From positions 1 through 15,746 of the forward strand of contig CALASU010000273.1 of the NCBI GenBank assembly GCA_937888765.1: a stretch of 15,746 bases of DNA. Direction: 5' to 3'. The stretch is from an uncultured Clostridia bacterium. Lineage in GTDB: Bacteria; Bacillota; Clostridia; Lachnospirales; Anaerotignaceae. The translations under genes were made by a program, and so were the position numbers. Below the pieces are notes generated by a model. That model saw nothing but the letters and a program-made list of their open reading frames with translations. It was not told the DNA's origin and made no database searches. How positions within the stretch are numbered: the stretch's first letter is position 1; each line of letters begins with the position of its first letter. This document shows, piece by piece, positions 5,019-10,970 of the stretch.

Positions 5019-5651
5019 ATGAAAGGCTATTTTCTTTCTGTGGAAGGCGGCGATGGAAGCGGCAAATCCACGCAGATAAAAAATATAAAAGAATATCTGA
5101 CAGAACGTGGGCAGGAAGTGATCCTGACCAGAGAACCCGGCGGCACACCTGTTGCGGAAAAGATTCGTGAACTGATTCTTGATCCTGCAAATAAGGCACT
5201 GACAGGCAGGGCAGAAATGCTGCTGTATGCGGCTTCCCGTGCACAGCATGTGGAAGAAAAAATACTGCCTGTACTGGCAGAAGGGAAAACCGTTCTGTCT
5301 GACAGATTTACAGATTCCAGTATTGCGTATCAGGGATATGGCAGAGGTCTGGGAGATATGGTGGCAGAGGTCAACCGTATCGCAACAGGCGGCAAAGAGC
5401 CTGATCTGACCATTTTTCTGAATATCACACCTGCGGCGGGCATTGCGCGTAAAAATAAGCAGGATGGGCATACACTGGATAGAATGGAACAGGAGAAACT
5501 GACGTTCCATGAAGCGGTATACGAAGGCTATCTGGCACTTGCGAAAGAAAGCAACGGCCGTATCGCTGCCATTGATGCAGACAGACCCGCAGAGGAAGTG
5601 TTTGCAGATATCAAAAAGGAATTGGATAGAGTGTTTGGCTTTAAAAAATAA
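5019..5651 (+). CDS. tmk: thymidylate kinase
   Basis: It phosphorylates dTMP to dTDP with ATP in the cytoplasm, an essential step to dTTP. The 210-residue protein has the P-loop VEGGDGSGKST at residues 8-18, the TREPGGTP substrate loop at 37-44, the DRF box at 95-97 followed by SSIAYQGYGRG, and a LID region around GIARKNKQDGHTLDRME. Length and motif order are those of bacterial Tmk. ATG 5019 is chosen from AGAGGTG upstream and from the family N-terminus; the open frame reaches back to 4932 only through the repeat hairpins. It is first of a co-directional cluster, followed after 18 bases by darA, as in Bacillus subtilis. Confidence 0.97.
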   Translation: MKGYFLSVEGGDGSGKSTQIKNIKEYLTERGQEVILTREPGGTPVAEKIRELILDPANKALTGRAEMLLYAASRAQHVEEKILPVLAEGKTVLSDRFTDSSIAYQGYGRGLGDMVAEVNRIATGGKEPDLTIFLNITPAAGIARKNKQDGHTLDRMEQEKLTFHEAVYEGYLALAKESNGRIAAIDADRPAEEVFADIKKELDRVFGFKK

Positions 5652-5669
5652 AGAGTTGGAGGGGTCGGA

Positions 5670-5996
5670 ATGAAACTGATCGTTGCAATCATTCAGGATG
5701 AAGATGCAGGCGATGTAATTTCTGCATTGAACGAAAAAGAATTTCAGGTAACAAGACTTGCTACAAAAGGCGGTTTTCTGAGAAAAGGCAATACCACTAT
5801 TATGACCGGTGTGGAAAATGTAAAGGTAGACGAAGCCCTGAAGATCATTGAAAAAAACAGCAAGGTACGCACACAGTATGCGACACTGCCTTCTTCCGGC
5901 AGTGCGATCCATGGTCTGCTTCTGGCTCCCATTGAGGTAAAGGTTGGCGGGGCTACGGTATTTGTACTGGATGTGGAGCAGTTCCATAAATACTAA
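5670..5996 (+). CDS. darA: cyclic-di-AMP receptor, PII-like
   Basis: This 108-residue protein matches DarA/PstA (YaaQ), a trimeric PII-like protein that binds cyclic-di-AMP. Visible signs are the N-terminal strand MKLIVAIIQDEDA, the ligand-site segment ATKGGFLRKGNTTIMTGVE at about residues 31-49, and the C-terminal GGATVFVLDVEQF. Its downstream partner is unknown in the family generally. TTGGAGGGG (5656-5664) gives a strong ribosome site 5 bases before ATG 5670. Position between tmk and holB is conserved with B. subtilis, where yaaR lies between yaaQ and holB; no yaaR is present here. Confidence 0.95.
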   Translation: MKLIVAIIQDEDAGDVISALNEKEFQVTRLATKGGFLRKGNTTIMTGVENVKVDEALKIIEKNSKVRTQYATLPSSGSAIHGLLLAPIEVKVGGATVFVLDVEQFHKY

Positions 5997-6038
5997 ATAC
6001 AAAAAAATAAGAAATCAAAAGGAAAGGCGGTAGGGCGT

Positions 6039-7022
6039 TTGTATACCTTTCGTGAAATCTGGGGCAATGCCCGTATGGTGGAGCATCTCAAGACAGCCGC
6101 AGCCGGCGGCAGAGTGTCCCACGCCTATCTTTTCATCGGCGGCGCAGGTGCGGGAAAGGGCATGATGGCAAATACTTTTGCCAAGGCCTTGCAGTGCGAG
6201 GCAAAGGGCTGGGCGACCCCCTGCGGCACCTGTAAAAGCTGTGCGGCTTTCGACCATAAAAATCATCCCGATATCATCTATGTACGGGGCGAAAAGAAAA
6301 ATCTGCTGGTGGATGACATCAGAGAACAGATACTGGAAACGGTGGATCTGAAGCCGTATCAATATGAAAAAAAAATCTATATTATCGAAAAAGCGGATAC
6401 CATGAATATACAGGCGCAGAATGCCCTGCTGAAAACACTGGAAGAACCGCCTGCTCATGCGATATTTTTACTGCTGGCAGAGCGGGAAGAAGCGTTTTTG
6501 CAGACCATTCTTTCCCGTGTGGTAACGATGAAGCTCAGACCCATTTCTGAGGCGGATGTGGCGGCATATCTGGTGCAGAAAGCGCATCTTTCGGAAGAAG
6601 ATGCAAGGGTTTATGCGGCATACGCACAGGGACGTATCGGGCAGGCGTTGGAACTGATGGAAGACGAGGCGTTTCGCAATATGCGGCAGGAGCTGCTCGA
6701 AAAGCTGAAAGCATTGCCGTCTATGCCGGAGGGCGATGCGTATTTACTGGCAAAGGATTGGGAAGTTTATAAAAATGATCTGCGTTTTCTGGATATTATA
6801 GAAGTATGGTATCGTGATCTTCTGGCGGCGAAAAGCCTGAGAGAAGAACGGTATCTGATACAGAGAGATCAGAAGGAAGCCATTTTCCGCGGAGCGGCAG
6901 AGCCGCCCGAAAAACTGGCGAAAAAGGTTCAGGCGGTGCAGCAGGCACGCAAGCGTCTGGAACAGAATGCAAATTTTCGGCTGACCCTTGAGGTAATGCT
7001 GATGGACTTAAAGGAGAATTGA
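6039..7022 (+). CDS. holB: DNA polymerase III delta-prime subunit
   Basis: This is the clamp-loader subunit that helps place the sliding clamp on DNA. The 327-residue protein has a degenerate P-loop GGAGAGKG (residues 34-41) without the usual Ser/Thr after the Lys, which is common in delta-prime because it does not hydrolyse ATP. Four zinc-type cysteines are at residues 53, 62, 65 and 68 (C..CGTCKSC). The box IIEKADTMNIQAQNALLKTLEEPP lies at about 114-137, and LSRVV stands at the place of the SRC motif. The start is TTG 6039, supported by AAAGGCGG upstream and by homology beginning at once (FREIWGN). The stop is followed almost directly by ricT. Confidence 0.94.
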   Translation: MYTFREIWGNARMVEHLKTAAAGGRVSHAYLFIGGAGAGKGMMANTFAKALQCEAKGWATPCGTCKSCAAFDHKNHPDIIYVRGEKKNLLVDDIREQILETVDLKPYQYEKKIYIIEKADTMNIQAQNALLKTLEEPPAHAIFLLLAEREEAFLQTILSRVVTMKLRPISEADVAAYLVQKAHLSEEDARVYAAYAQGRIGQALELMEDEAFRNMRQELLEKLKALPSMPEGDAYLLAKDWEVYKNDLRFLDIIEVWYRDLLAAKSLREERYLIQRDQKEAIFRGAAEPPEKLAKKVQAVQQARKRLEQNANFRLTLEVMLMDLKEN

Positions 7023-7025
7023 TTG

Positions 7026-7898
7026 ATGATAGAAGTGGTAGGAATCCGTTTCAAAAAAGCGGGCAAGATGTATTATTTTGACCCCGCAGGTCTGAAACTG
7101 GTAAAAGAAGACGGTGCCATCGTGGAAACCGCCAGAGGGATTGAATACGGGGTTGTCATTAAGGAAAATACAATGGTACCCAATGAAAGTATCGTACCCC
7201 CTCTGAAACAGGTGATGCGTAAGGCAACACAGGAAGATAAACAGGCGGTGGAAGAAAACCGCCAGAAAGAACAGGAAGCATTTACGATCTGTCTGGAAAA
7301 AATTGCCCGTCTGGGACTGGATATGAAGCTGGTAGATGTGGAAATGACATTTGACAGAAATAAACTGATTTTTTATTTTACCTCTGACGGCAGAGTAGAC
7401 TTCCGTGAACTGGTAAAGGAACTGGCGGCGGTATTCCGTATGCGTATCGAACTGCGTCAGATCGGTGTGCGTGATGAAGCGAAAATGCTTAACGGTATCG
7501 GTATCTGCGGCAGACCCCTTTGCTGTGCGACATTTTTAGGCGATTTTCAGCCTGTGTCCATTAAAATGGCAAAGGAACAGAATCTGTCACTGAATCCAAC
7601 AAAGATCAGCGGTATCTGCGGCAGACTGATGTGCTGTCTGAAATATGAAGAAGATGTATATGAAGAACTGAATAAAAAGCTGCCGCGTGTGGGGGATGTG
7701 ATTTCCACACCCGACGGCACAGGGGAAATCCTTTCCACAAATGTGCTGATGCAGCAGGTAAAAGCAGTGGTACGCAAGGCGGAAAATGATCCCCCTACAA
7801 TCGGCTTCTACCATGTGGATGAAATCAAGCTGATCCGTTCCAAAAAGAAACGCAAACAGGAGCATGTACCCGAGGAATTGAAAGCATATGAGGACTGA
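7026..7898 (+). CDS. ricT: PSP1-domain protein, RicT/YaaT family
   Basis: In B. subtilis RicT, with RicA and RicF, forms an iron-sulfur complex that promotes RNase Y-dependent mRNA maturation and affects sporulation, competence and biofilm formation. This 290-residue protein has an N-terminal region starting IEVVGIRFKKAGKMYYF, the PSP1 region in the middle (KLIFYFTSDGRVDFRELVKEL), and two cysteine boxes, ICGRPLCC (Cys161, 166, 167) and ICGRLMCC (Cys198, 203, 204), the likely cluster ligands. The C-terminus is highly basic (SKKKRKQ). ATG 7026 has AAGGAGAA (7011-7018) at a good distance; TTG 7023 is the next choice. It lies 3 bases after holB and its end overlaps trmN6 by 11 bases. Confidence 0.94.
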   Translation: MIEVVGIRFKKAGKMYYFDPAGLKLVKEDGAIVETARGIEYGVVIKENTMVPNESIVPPLKQVMRKATQEDKQAVEENRQKEQEAFTICLEKIARLGLDMKLVDVEMTFDRNKLIFYFTSDGRVDFRELVKELAAVFRMRIELRQIGVRDEAKMLNGIGICGRPLCCATFLGDFQPVSIKMAKEQNLSLNPTKISGICGRLMCCLKYEEDVYEELNKKLPRVGDVISTPDGTGEILSTNVLMQQVKAVVRKAENDPPTIGFYHVDEIKLIRSKKKRKQEHVPEELKAYED

Positions 7899-8643
7899 TA
7901 TTACCATACACCCTTACGAGCGGGTAGATGACCTGCATCGCAACGGGTACCATATTATACAAGACCCGAAACGCTTCTGTTTCGGCATTGATGCCGTTTT
8001 GCTGGCAAGCTTCGCGCAGGTGAAAAAGGGCGAAAAGGCTCTGGATCTGGGGACAGGGACAGGTATTGTCCCTATTCTTCTGGAAGCACGCACAAAGGGC
8101 GAGCATTTTACAGGCTTGGAAATACAGGCGGAAAGTGCGGAAATGGCGGCTCGCAGTGTGGCACTGAACGAACTGGAAGAAAAGGTTTCTATCGTGGAGG
8201 GCGATATCAAAGAGGCGGGCAGTCTGTTTGCACCGTCTTCCTTTGATGTGGTTACTTCCAATCCGCCCTATATGAACGATGGCGGTGGGCTTGTAAATCC
8301 CTTTGAAGCAAAGGCGATTGCCAGACATGAAATCCTCTGTTCTCTGGAGGATGTGGTGGCGGCGGCGGCAAGACTGCTGCGTACAAACGGCAGATTCTAT
8401 ATGATTCACCGTCCGCAGAGACTGACAGACATTATGGTGCTGATGCGTCAGTATAAGCTGGAGCCGAAGCGGATTCGTTTTATCCACCCTTATGTGGACA
8501 AAGCACCGACAATGGTGCTGATTGAGGGCGTACGGGACGGCAAGCCGCAGGTCAATGTGTCTGCGCCGCTTGTCATTTATCAGGCCGTAAACGAATATAC
8601 AGAAGAAATCAAAGAAATTTATTATGGAAAGGGACAGGCGTAA
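7888..8643 (+). CDS. trmN6: tRNA1(Val) A37 N6-methyltransferase, YabB/TrmN6 family
   Basis: This 251-residue class I SAM-dependent methyltransferase has the SAM-binding loop DLGTGTGI at residues 53-60 and the NPPY catalytic tetrad at 125-128, the mark of N6-adenine or N5-glutamine methyltransferases. The N-terminal stretch with FGIDAVLLASF fits the YabB/TrmN6 group, which in E. coli (YfiC) methylates A37 of tRNA-Val. The substrate here is inferred. The gene overlaps ricT by 11 bases and should be translationally coupled. A tRNA-Val(TAC) with A37 is encoded at 1183-1255. Confidence 0.9.
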   Translation: MRTDITIHPYERVDDLHRNGYHIIQDPKRFCFGIDAVLLASFAQVKKGEKALDLGTGTGIVPILLEARTKGEHFTGLEIQAESAEMAARSVALNELEEKVSIVEGDIKEAGSLFAPSSFDVVTSNPPYMNDGGGLVNPFEAKAIARHEILCSLEDVVAAAARLLRTNGRFYMIHRPQRLTDIMVLMRQYKLEPKRIRFIHPYVDKAPTMVLIEGVRDGKPQVNVSAPLVIYQAVNEYTEEIKEIYYGKGQA

Positions 8644-8662
8644 TCACCTGTAAAACAGAAAC

Positions 8663-9505
8663 ATGGCAGGGACATTATATCTTTGTGCGACACCCATCGG
8701 CAATCTGGAGGATATGACACTTCGTGTGCTGAAGCTGATGGAAAGCGTAGATGTGATTGCGGCGGAGGATACCCGCAACACATTGAAATTATTGAATCAT
8801 TTTGAAATCAAGACCCCCATGACAAGCTACCACGAGCATAATAAGGTCACAAAAGGTCCCGTGCTGGTGGAACGGATGCTGGCAGGGGAAAGCATTGCAC
8901 TGGTAACGGATGCGGGGATGCCCGGTATTTCCGACCCCGGTGCGGATCTGGTACGTCTGTGCTATGACGCGGGCGTACCCGTAACGGTTGCCCCCGGTGC
9001 ATCTGCGGCGGTGGTGGCACTGGTACTGAGTGGACTGGATACAAGAAGATTTGTATTTGAGGGCTTTCTGCCCCCCGATAAAAAGGAACGCAGAGCCATT
9101 CTGAAAACACTGGAGCGGGAACACCGCACCATGATCTTTTATGAAGCACCGCACCGACTGGTGGATACACTGGAAGAACTGGCGGCGCTTTTCGGAGAGG
9201 ACAGACAGATGGCGGCAACAAGAGAGCTGACAAAGAGATTTGAAGAGGTCCGTCGGGATACTCTGGGCGGACATATCAGATATTTTTCGGAAAACCCGCC
9301 AAAAGGCGAGTTTGTTCTGGTCTGCGAGGGCTTCTCTCTGGAAGCACAGCGACAGGAAGAAATGGAAAGCTGGGAAAGCATTTCTGTAGAGGAACACGTG
9401 GCGCGCTATATGGAGCAGGGCATGAGTGAAAAGGATGCCATGAAGCAGGCGGCAAAAGACCGCGGCGTTTCCAAGCGTGATATTTATCAGATTCTGAAGC
9501 AGTAA
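8663..9505 (+). CDS. rsmI: 16S rRNA (cytidine1402-2'-O)-methyltransferase
   Basis: RsmI methylates the ribose 2'-OH of C1402 in the decoding centre of the 30S subunit. This 280-residue protein has the tetrapyrrole-methylase-type fold with ATPIGNLEDMTLR at residues 9-21, AEDTRNT at about 34-40, the SAM-binding VTDAGMPGISDPG around 80-92 and VAPGASA, then a C-terminal helix-turn-helix-like extension (SVEEHVARYM to ISQ-like KRDIYQILKQ) found in RsmI. No good Shine-Dalgarno precedes ATG 8663; the stop of trmN6 is 19 bases upstream, so reinitiation or coupling is likely. Last well-known gene of the operon. Confidence 0.96.
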   Translation: MAGTLYLCATPIGNLEDMTLRVLKLMESVDVIAAEDTRNTLKLLNHFEIKTPMTSYHEHNKVTKGPVLVERMLAGESIALVTDAGMPGISDPGADLVRLCYDAGVPVTVAPGASAAVVALVLSGLDTRRFVFEGFLPPDKKERRAILKTLEREHRTMIFYEAPHRLVDTLEELAALFGEDRQMAATRELTKRFEEVRRDTLGGHIRYFSENPPKGEFVLVCEGFSLEAQRQEEMESWESISVEEHVARYMEQGMSEKDAMKQAAKDRGVSKRDIYQILKQ

Positions 9506-9544
9506 AAGCGTTAGAGAGCAGAGTTTAGAAAAGAGGCGTGACAG

Positions 9545-9928
9545 ATGCAGCAAATCATAGAATATTTTTCTGTATTGGACTGGCAGGATGTGCTGTTTGC
9601 CGCCTGTGCAGCGTATCTTATTACAATGACGATCCATATGCTGACACACCTGCGGGGAAGAATGAAGGAAAAAACCTTTGTCATCCGTGCAACAGATACA
9701 GGACGGGTGCAGGAAAAGTGTCAGGAGCTGTTTCCCATTGAAAGCATTACCTTTCAGGGGCGGCAGTTTACCAGAGGGATGCGTGTGAAAGTGACGACAA
9801 TCAAAAAGAATGTCATTGAGGGTGAACTGATTGGCATGAATCAGGTCAATCTGGTATGTATCAGAACCAATACACAGATCATTGCACACCAGCTGGAAAA
9901 GATTGAAGAAATGACAATGGCAGAATAA
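9545..9928 (+). CDS. small membrane-anchored protein of unknown function
   Basis: I do not recognise this 127-residue protein. It has one membrane segment at about residues 15-36 (VLFAACAAYLITMTIHML), then a basic stretch (HLRGRMKEK) and a soluble domain of alternating beta-like stretches: TFVIRATDTG, ITFQGRQFTRGMRVKV, VIEGELIGMNQVNLVCIRT and TQIIAHQLEKIEEM. The pattern GELIGMNQVNLV...IIAHQLEKI recalls a small Sm/SH3-like barrel, but this is a guess. Topology would be N-out or short N-in with the domain in the cytoplasm by the positive-inside rule. AAGAGGCG (9530-9538) precedes ATG 9545. It closes the tmk operon, 39 bases after rsmI and before a strong terminator. Confidence 0.8.
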   Translation: MQQIIEYFSVLDWQDVLFAACAAYLITMTIHMLTHLRGRMKEKTFVIRATDTGRVQEKCQELFPIESITFQGRQFTRGMRVKVTTIKKNVIEGELIGMNQVNLVCIRTNTQIIAHQLEKIEEMTMAE

Positions 9929-9947
9929 AAGAAGCCTGAAAAAAGTG

Positions 9948-9980
9948 AAGTCCCGACCCCCGGAATGGTCGGGACTTTTT
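9948..9980 (+). terminator. intrinsic terminator of the tmk operon
   Basis: AAGTCCCGACC (9948-9958) pairs perfectly over 11 bases with GGTCGGGACTT (9967-9977), followed by T to 9980. It marks the end of the tmk-to-9928 operon. Confidence 0.95.
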
Positions 9981-10090
9981 CTGTTTTCTGCGCTTTTTGG
10001 GAGATTGACAGCATGTTACAAAAAGCCCTGTTTTGTTACACAAATGCTGAGTTTACGCGGTTTTTAACGGTATTTTAACGGGTGAAAATA

Positions 10091-10118
10091 TTGAATTTTT
10101 GAACGAATGGAATATAAT
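10091..10118 (+). promoter_or_regulatory. promoter of the tetR-activase unit
   Basis: TTGAAT (10091-10096), 16 bases, TATAAT (10113-10118). The predicted start near 10125 is directly before the TetR-type operator. The preceding 9981-10090 holds no gene; it has a nested hairpin (10009-10049) and two TTTTAACGG copies at 10062-10070 and 10073-10081. Confidence 0.7.
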
Positions 10119-10129
10119 GTAAAATGAAA

Positions 10130-10145
10130 CAGACCGACTGGTCTG
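10130..10145. promoter_or_regulatory. TetR-type operator
   Basis: CAGACC-GACT-GGTCTG is a perfect 6-bp palindrome with a 4-base centre, the same form as many TetR/AcrR-family operators. It lies just downstream of the predicted start, where a bound repressor would block initiation or early elongation. The nearest regulator gene is the tetR at 10311, so autorepression is likely. Confidence 0.75.
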
Positions 10146-10146
10146 A

Positions 10147-10187
10147 TTATTACTCTATAGGAAATTTCATTTCCTATAGAGTAATAA
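10147..10187. repeat. 19-bp perfect inverted repeat in the tetR leader
   Basis: The arms 10147-10165 and 10169-10187 are exact reverse complements, from TTATTACTC outside to GGAAAT inside, separated by only TTC. In RNA this is a long AU-rich hairpin starting about 22 bases after the predicted transcription start. Confidence 0.9.
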
Positions 10188-10204
10188 CCCTCCGGGGGAT
10201 CGCA

Positions 10205-10278
10205 CTGCGGCGGCAAGGTAATTAGTCGCAAGCGACACCGCCGCAGGCGGAGCATTTCGCCAAGCGAAATGCTTTTTT
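10205..10278 (+). terminator. GC-rich stem-loop followed by intrinsic terminator inside the tetR leader
   Basis: CTGCGGCGG (10205-10213) pairs with CCGCCGCAG (10238-10246) around a small inner stem GTCGC/GCGAC. Then GCATTTCGC (10252-10260), loop CAA, GCGAAATGC (10264-10272) and six T form a textbook terminator that ends 32 bases before the tetR start. Transcription from the promoter at 10091-10118 should stop here in part unless antiterminated. Confidence 0.85.
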
Positions 10279-10310
10279 ATATACACAAAAAAACAGGAGG
10301 TGGAAAACCG

Positions 10311-10970
10311 TTGAAAACAGAAAAGGAAATATTGGAAATTGCATTTCAGATGTTTCTGGAAAAGGGGTTTTCAGAAGTTTCCACAAATGAAATCATCAGA
10401 GAAGCGGGGCTGACAAAAGGGGGCTTTTATTATTCCTTCAGAAGCAGGGAGGAATTGGACAGAAAAGTGATTGAGCACTATTTGAAGCCTTTTTTTACGG
10501 CCGCTTTACAGGAAATGAGAAGATGCTGGGAAAGCAGACAGGAGCTATCCACAGAGCAGCTGCTCTGGAAGGGCTTTTTTCAGCCGATGAGCTTTGAAAG
10601 ATATCGGAAATGGATTGGGCAGGAAGTGCCATTTCGGAATTTTTATTTTCTGCTGTATGAGGGAATGAAGAAATTTCCGGAAGTGATTGCAGATTCTCGT
10701 GCATTTACGACAGAAAAAGAAAACTGCTTAAGAAATATTTTAAAACGGGGACAGGATCGGGGAGAAATCCTCGAAACCATAGATCTTGAAAATTATATCA
10801 CAATGATATTGGCCATGCAGGATGGGATTCTGGCATTGAAGCTGCTGGATGATGCCATTGATGATATAGAAAAATATGCCATGATACAGAAGCAGATCTG
10901 GAAAGAAATTTCCTGCTGTACAGCATATGGCAGATTTGCAAATGGAGGTGTGACAAGTGCAGTATCTTAA
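10311..10970 (+). CDS. TetR/AcrR-family transcriptional regulator
   Basis: This 219-residue repressor-type protein has the N-terminal helix-turn-helix at about residues 4-50 (ILEIAFQMFLEKGFSEVSTNEII, EAGLTKGGFYYSFRSREEL), followed by a helical ligand-binding and dimerisation domain that I cannot match to a known effector. TTG 10311 is chosen because AGGAGGTGG (10295-10303) lies 7 bases upstream. The ATG at 10269 that would extend the frame falls inside the terminator hairpin and has no ribosome site. It overlaps the activase gene by 14 bases, so the two are co-transcribed and probably coupled. The palindrome at 10130-10145 is its likely operator. The effector may be an acyl-CoA-type compound given the partner gene, but this is speculation. 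Confidence 0.93.
   Translation: MKTEKEILEIAFQMFLEKGFSEVSTNEIIREAGLTKGGFYYSFRSREELDRKVIEHYLKPFFTAALQEMRRCWESRQELSTEQLLWKGFFQPMSFERYRKWIGQEVPFRNFYFLLYEGMKKFPEVIADSRAFTTEKENCLRNILKRGQDRGEILETIDLENYITMILAMQDGILALKLLDDAIDDIEKYAMIQKQIWKEISCCTAYGRFANGGVTSAVS

Noticed and set aside
4998..6002. 334-codon minus-strand open frame opposite tmk and darA
   Set aside because: Antisense shadow of two well-identified genes, with Cys/His/Phe-rich composition and no motif. The same holds for the long minus-strand frames at 8789-9889, 10798-11916, 11929-13158, 13498-14031 and 14188-15330.
9538..9741. 67-codon frame starting GTG 9538
   Set aside because: It overlaps the 127-residue gene in another frame and its codon content does not look coding.
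10147..10187. Inverted repeat read as ends of an insertion sequence or a CRISPR unit
   Set aside because: There is only a 3-base centre, no cargo and no second spaced copy; it is a hairpin. No CRISPR array occurs anywhere in the window.
10269..10310. 14-residue N-terminal extension of TetR
   Set aside because: The ATG at 10269 lies inside the terminator stem and lacks a ribosome site; the TTG at 10311 has a strong one.
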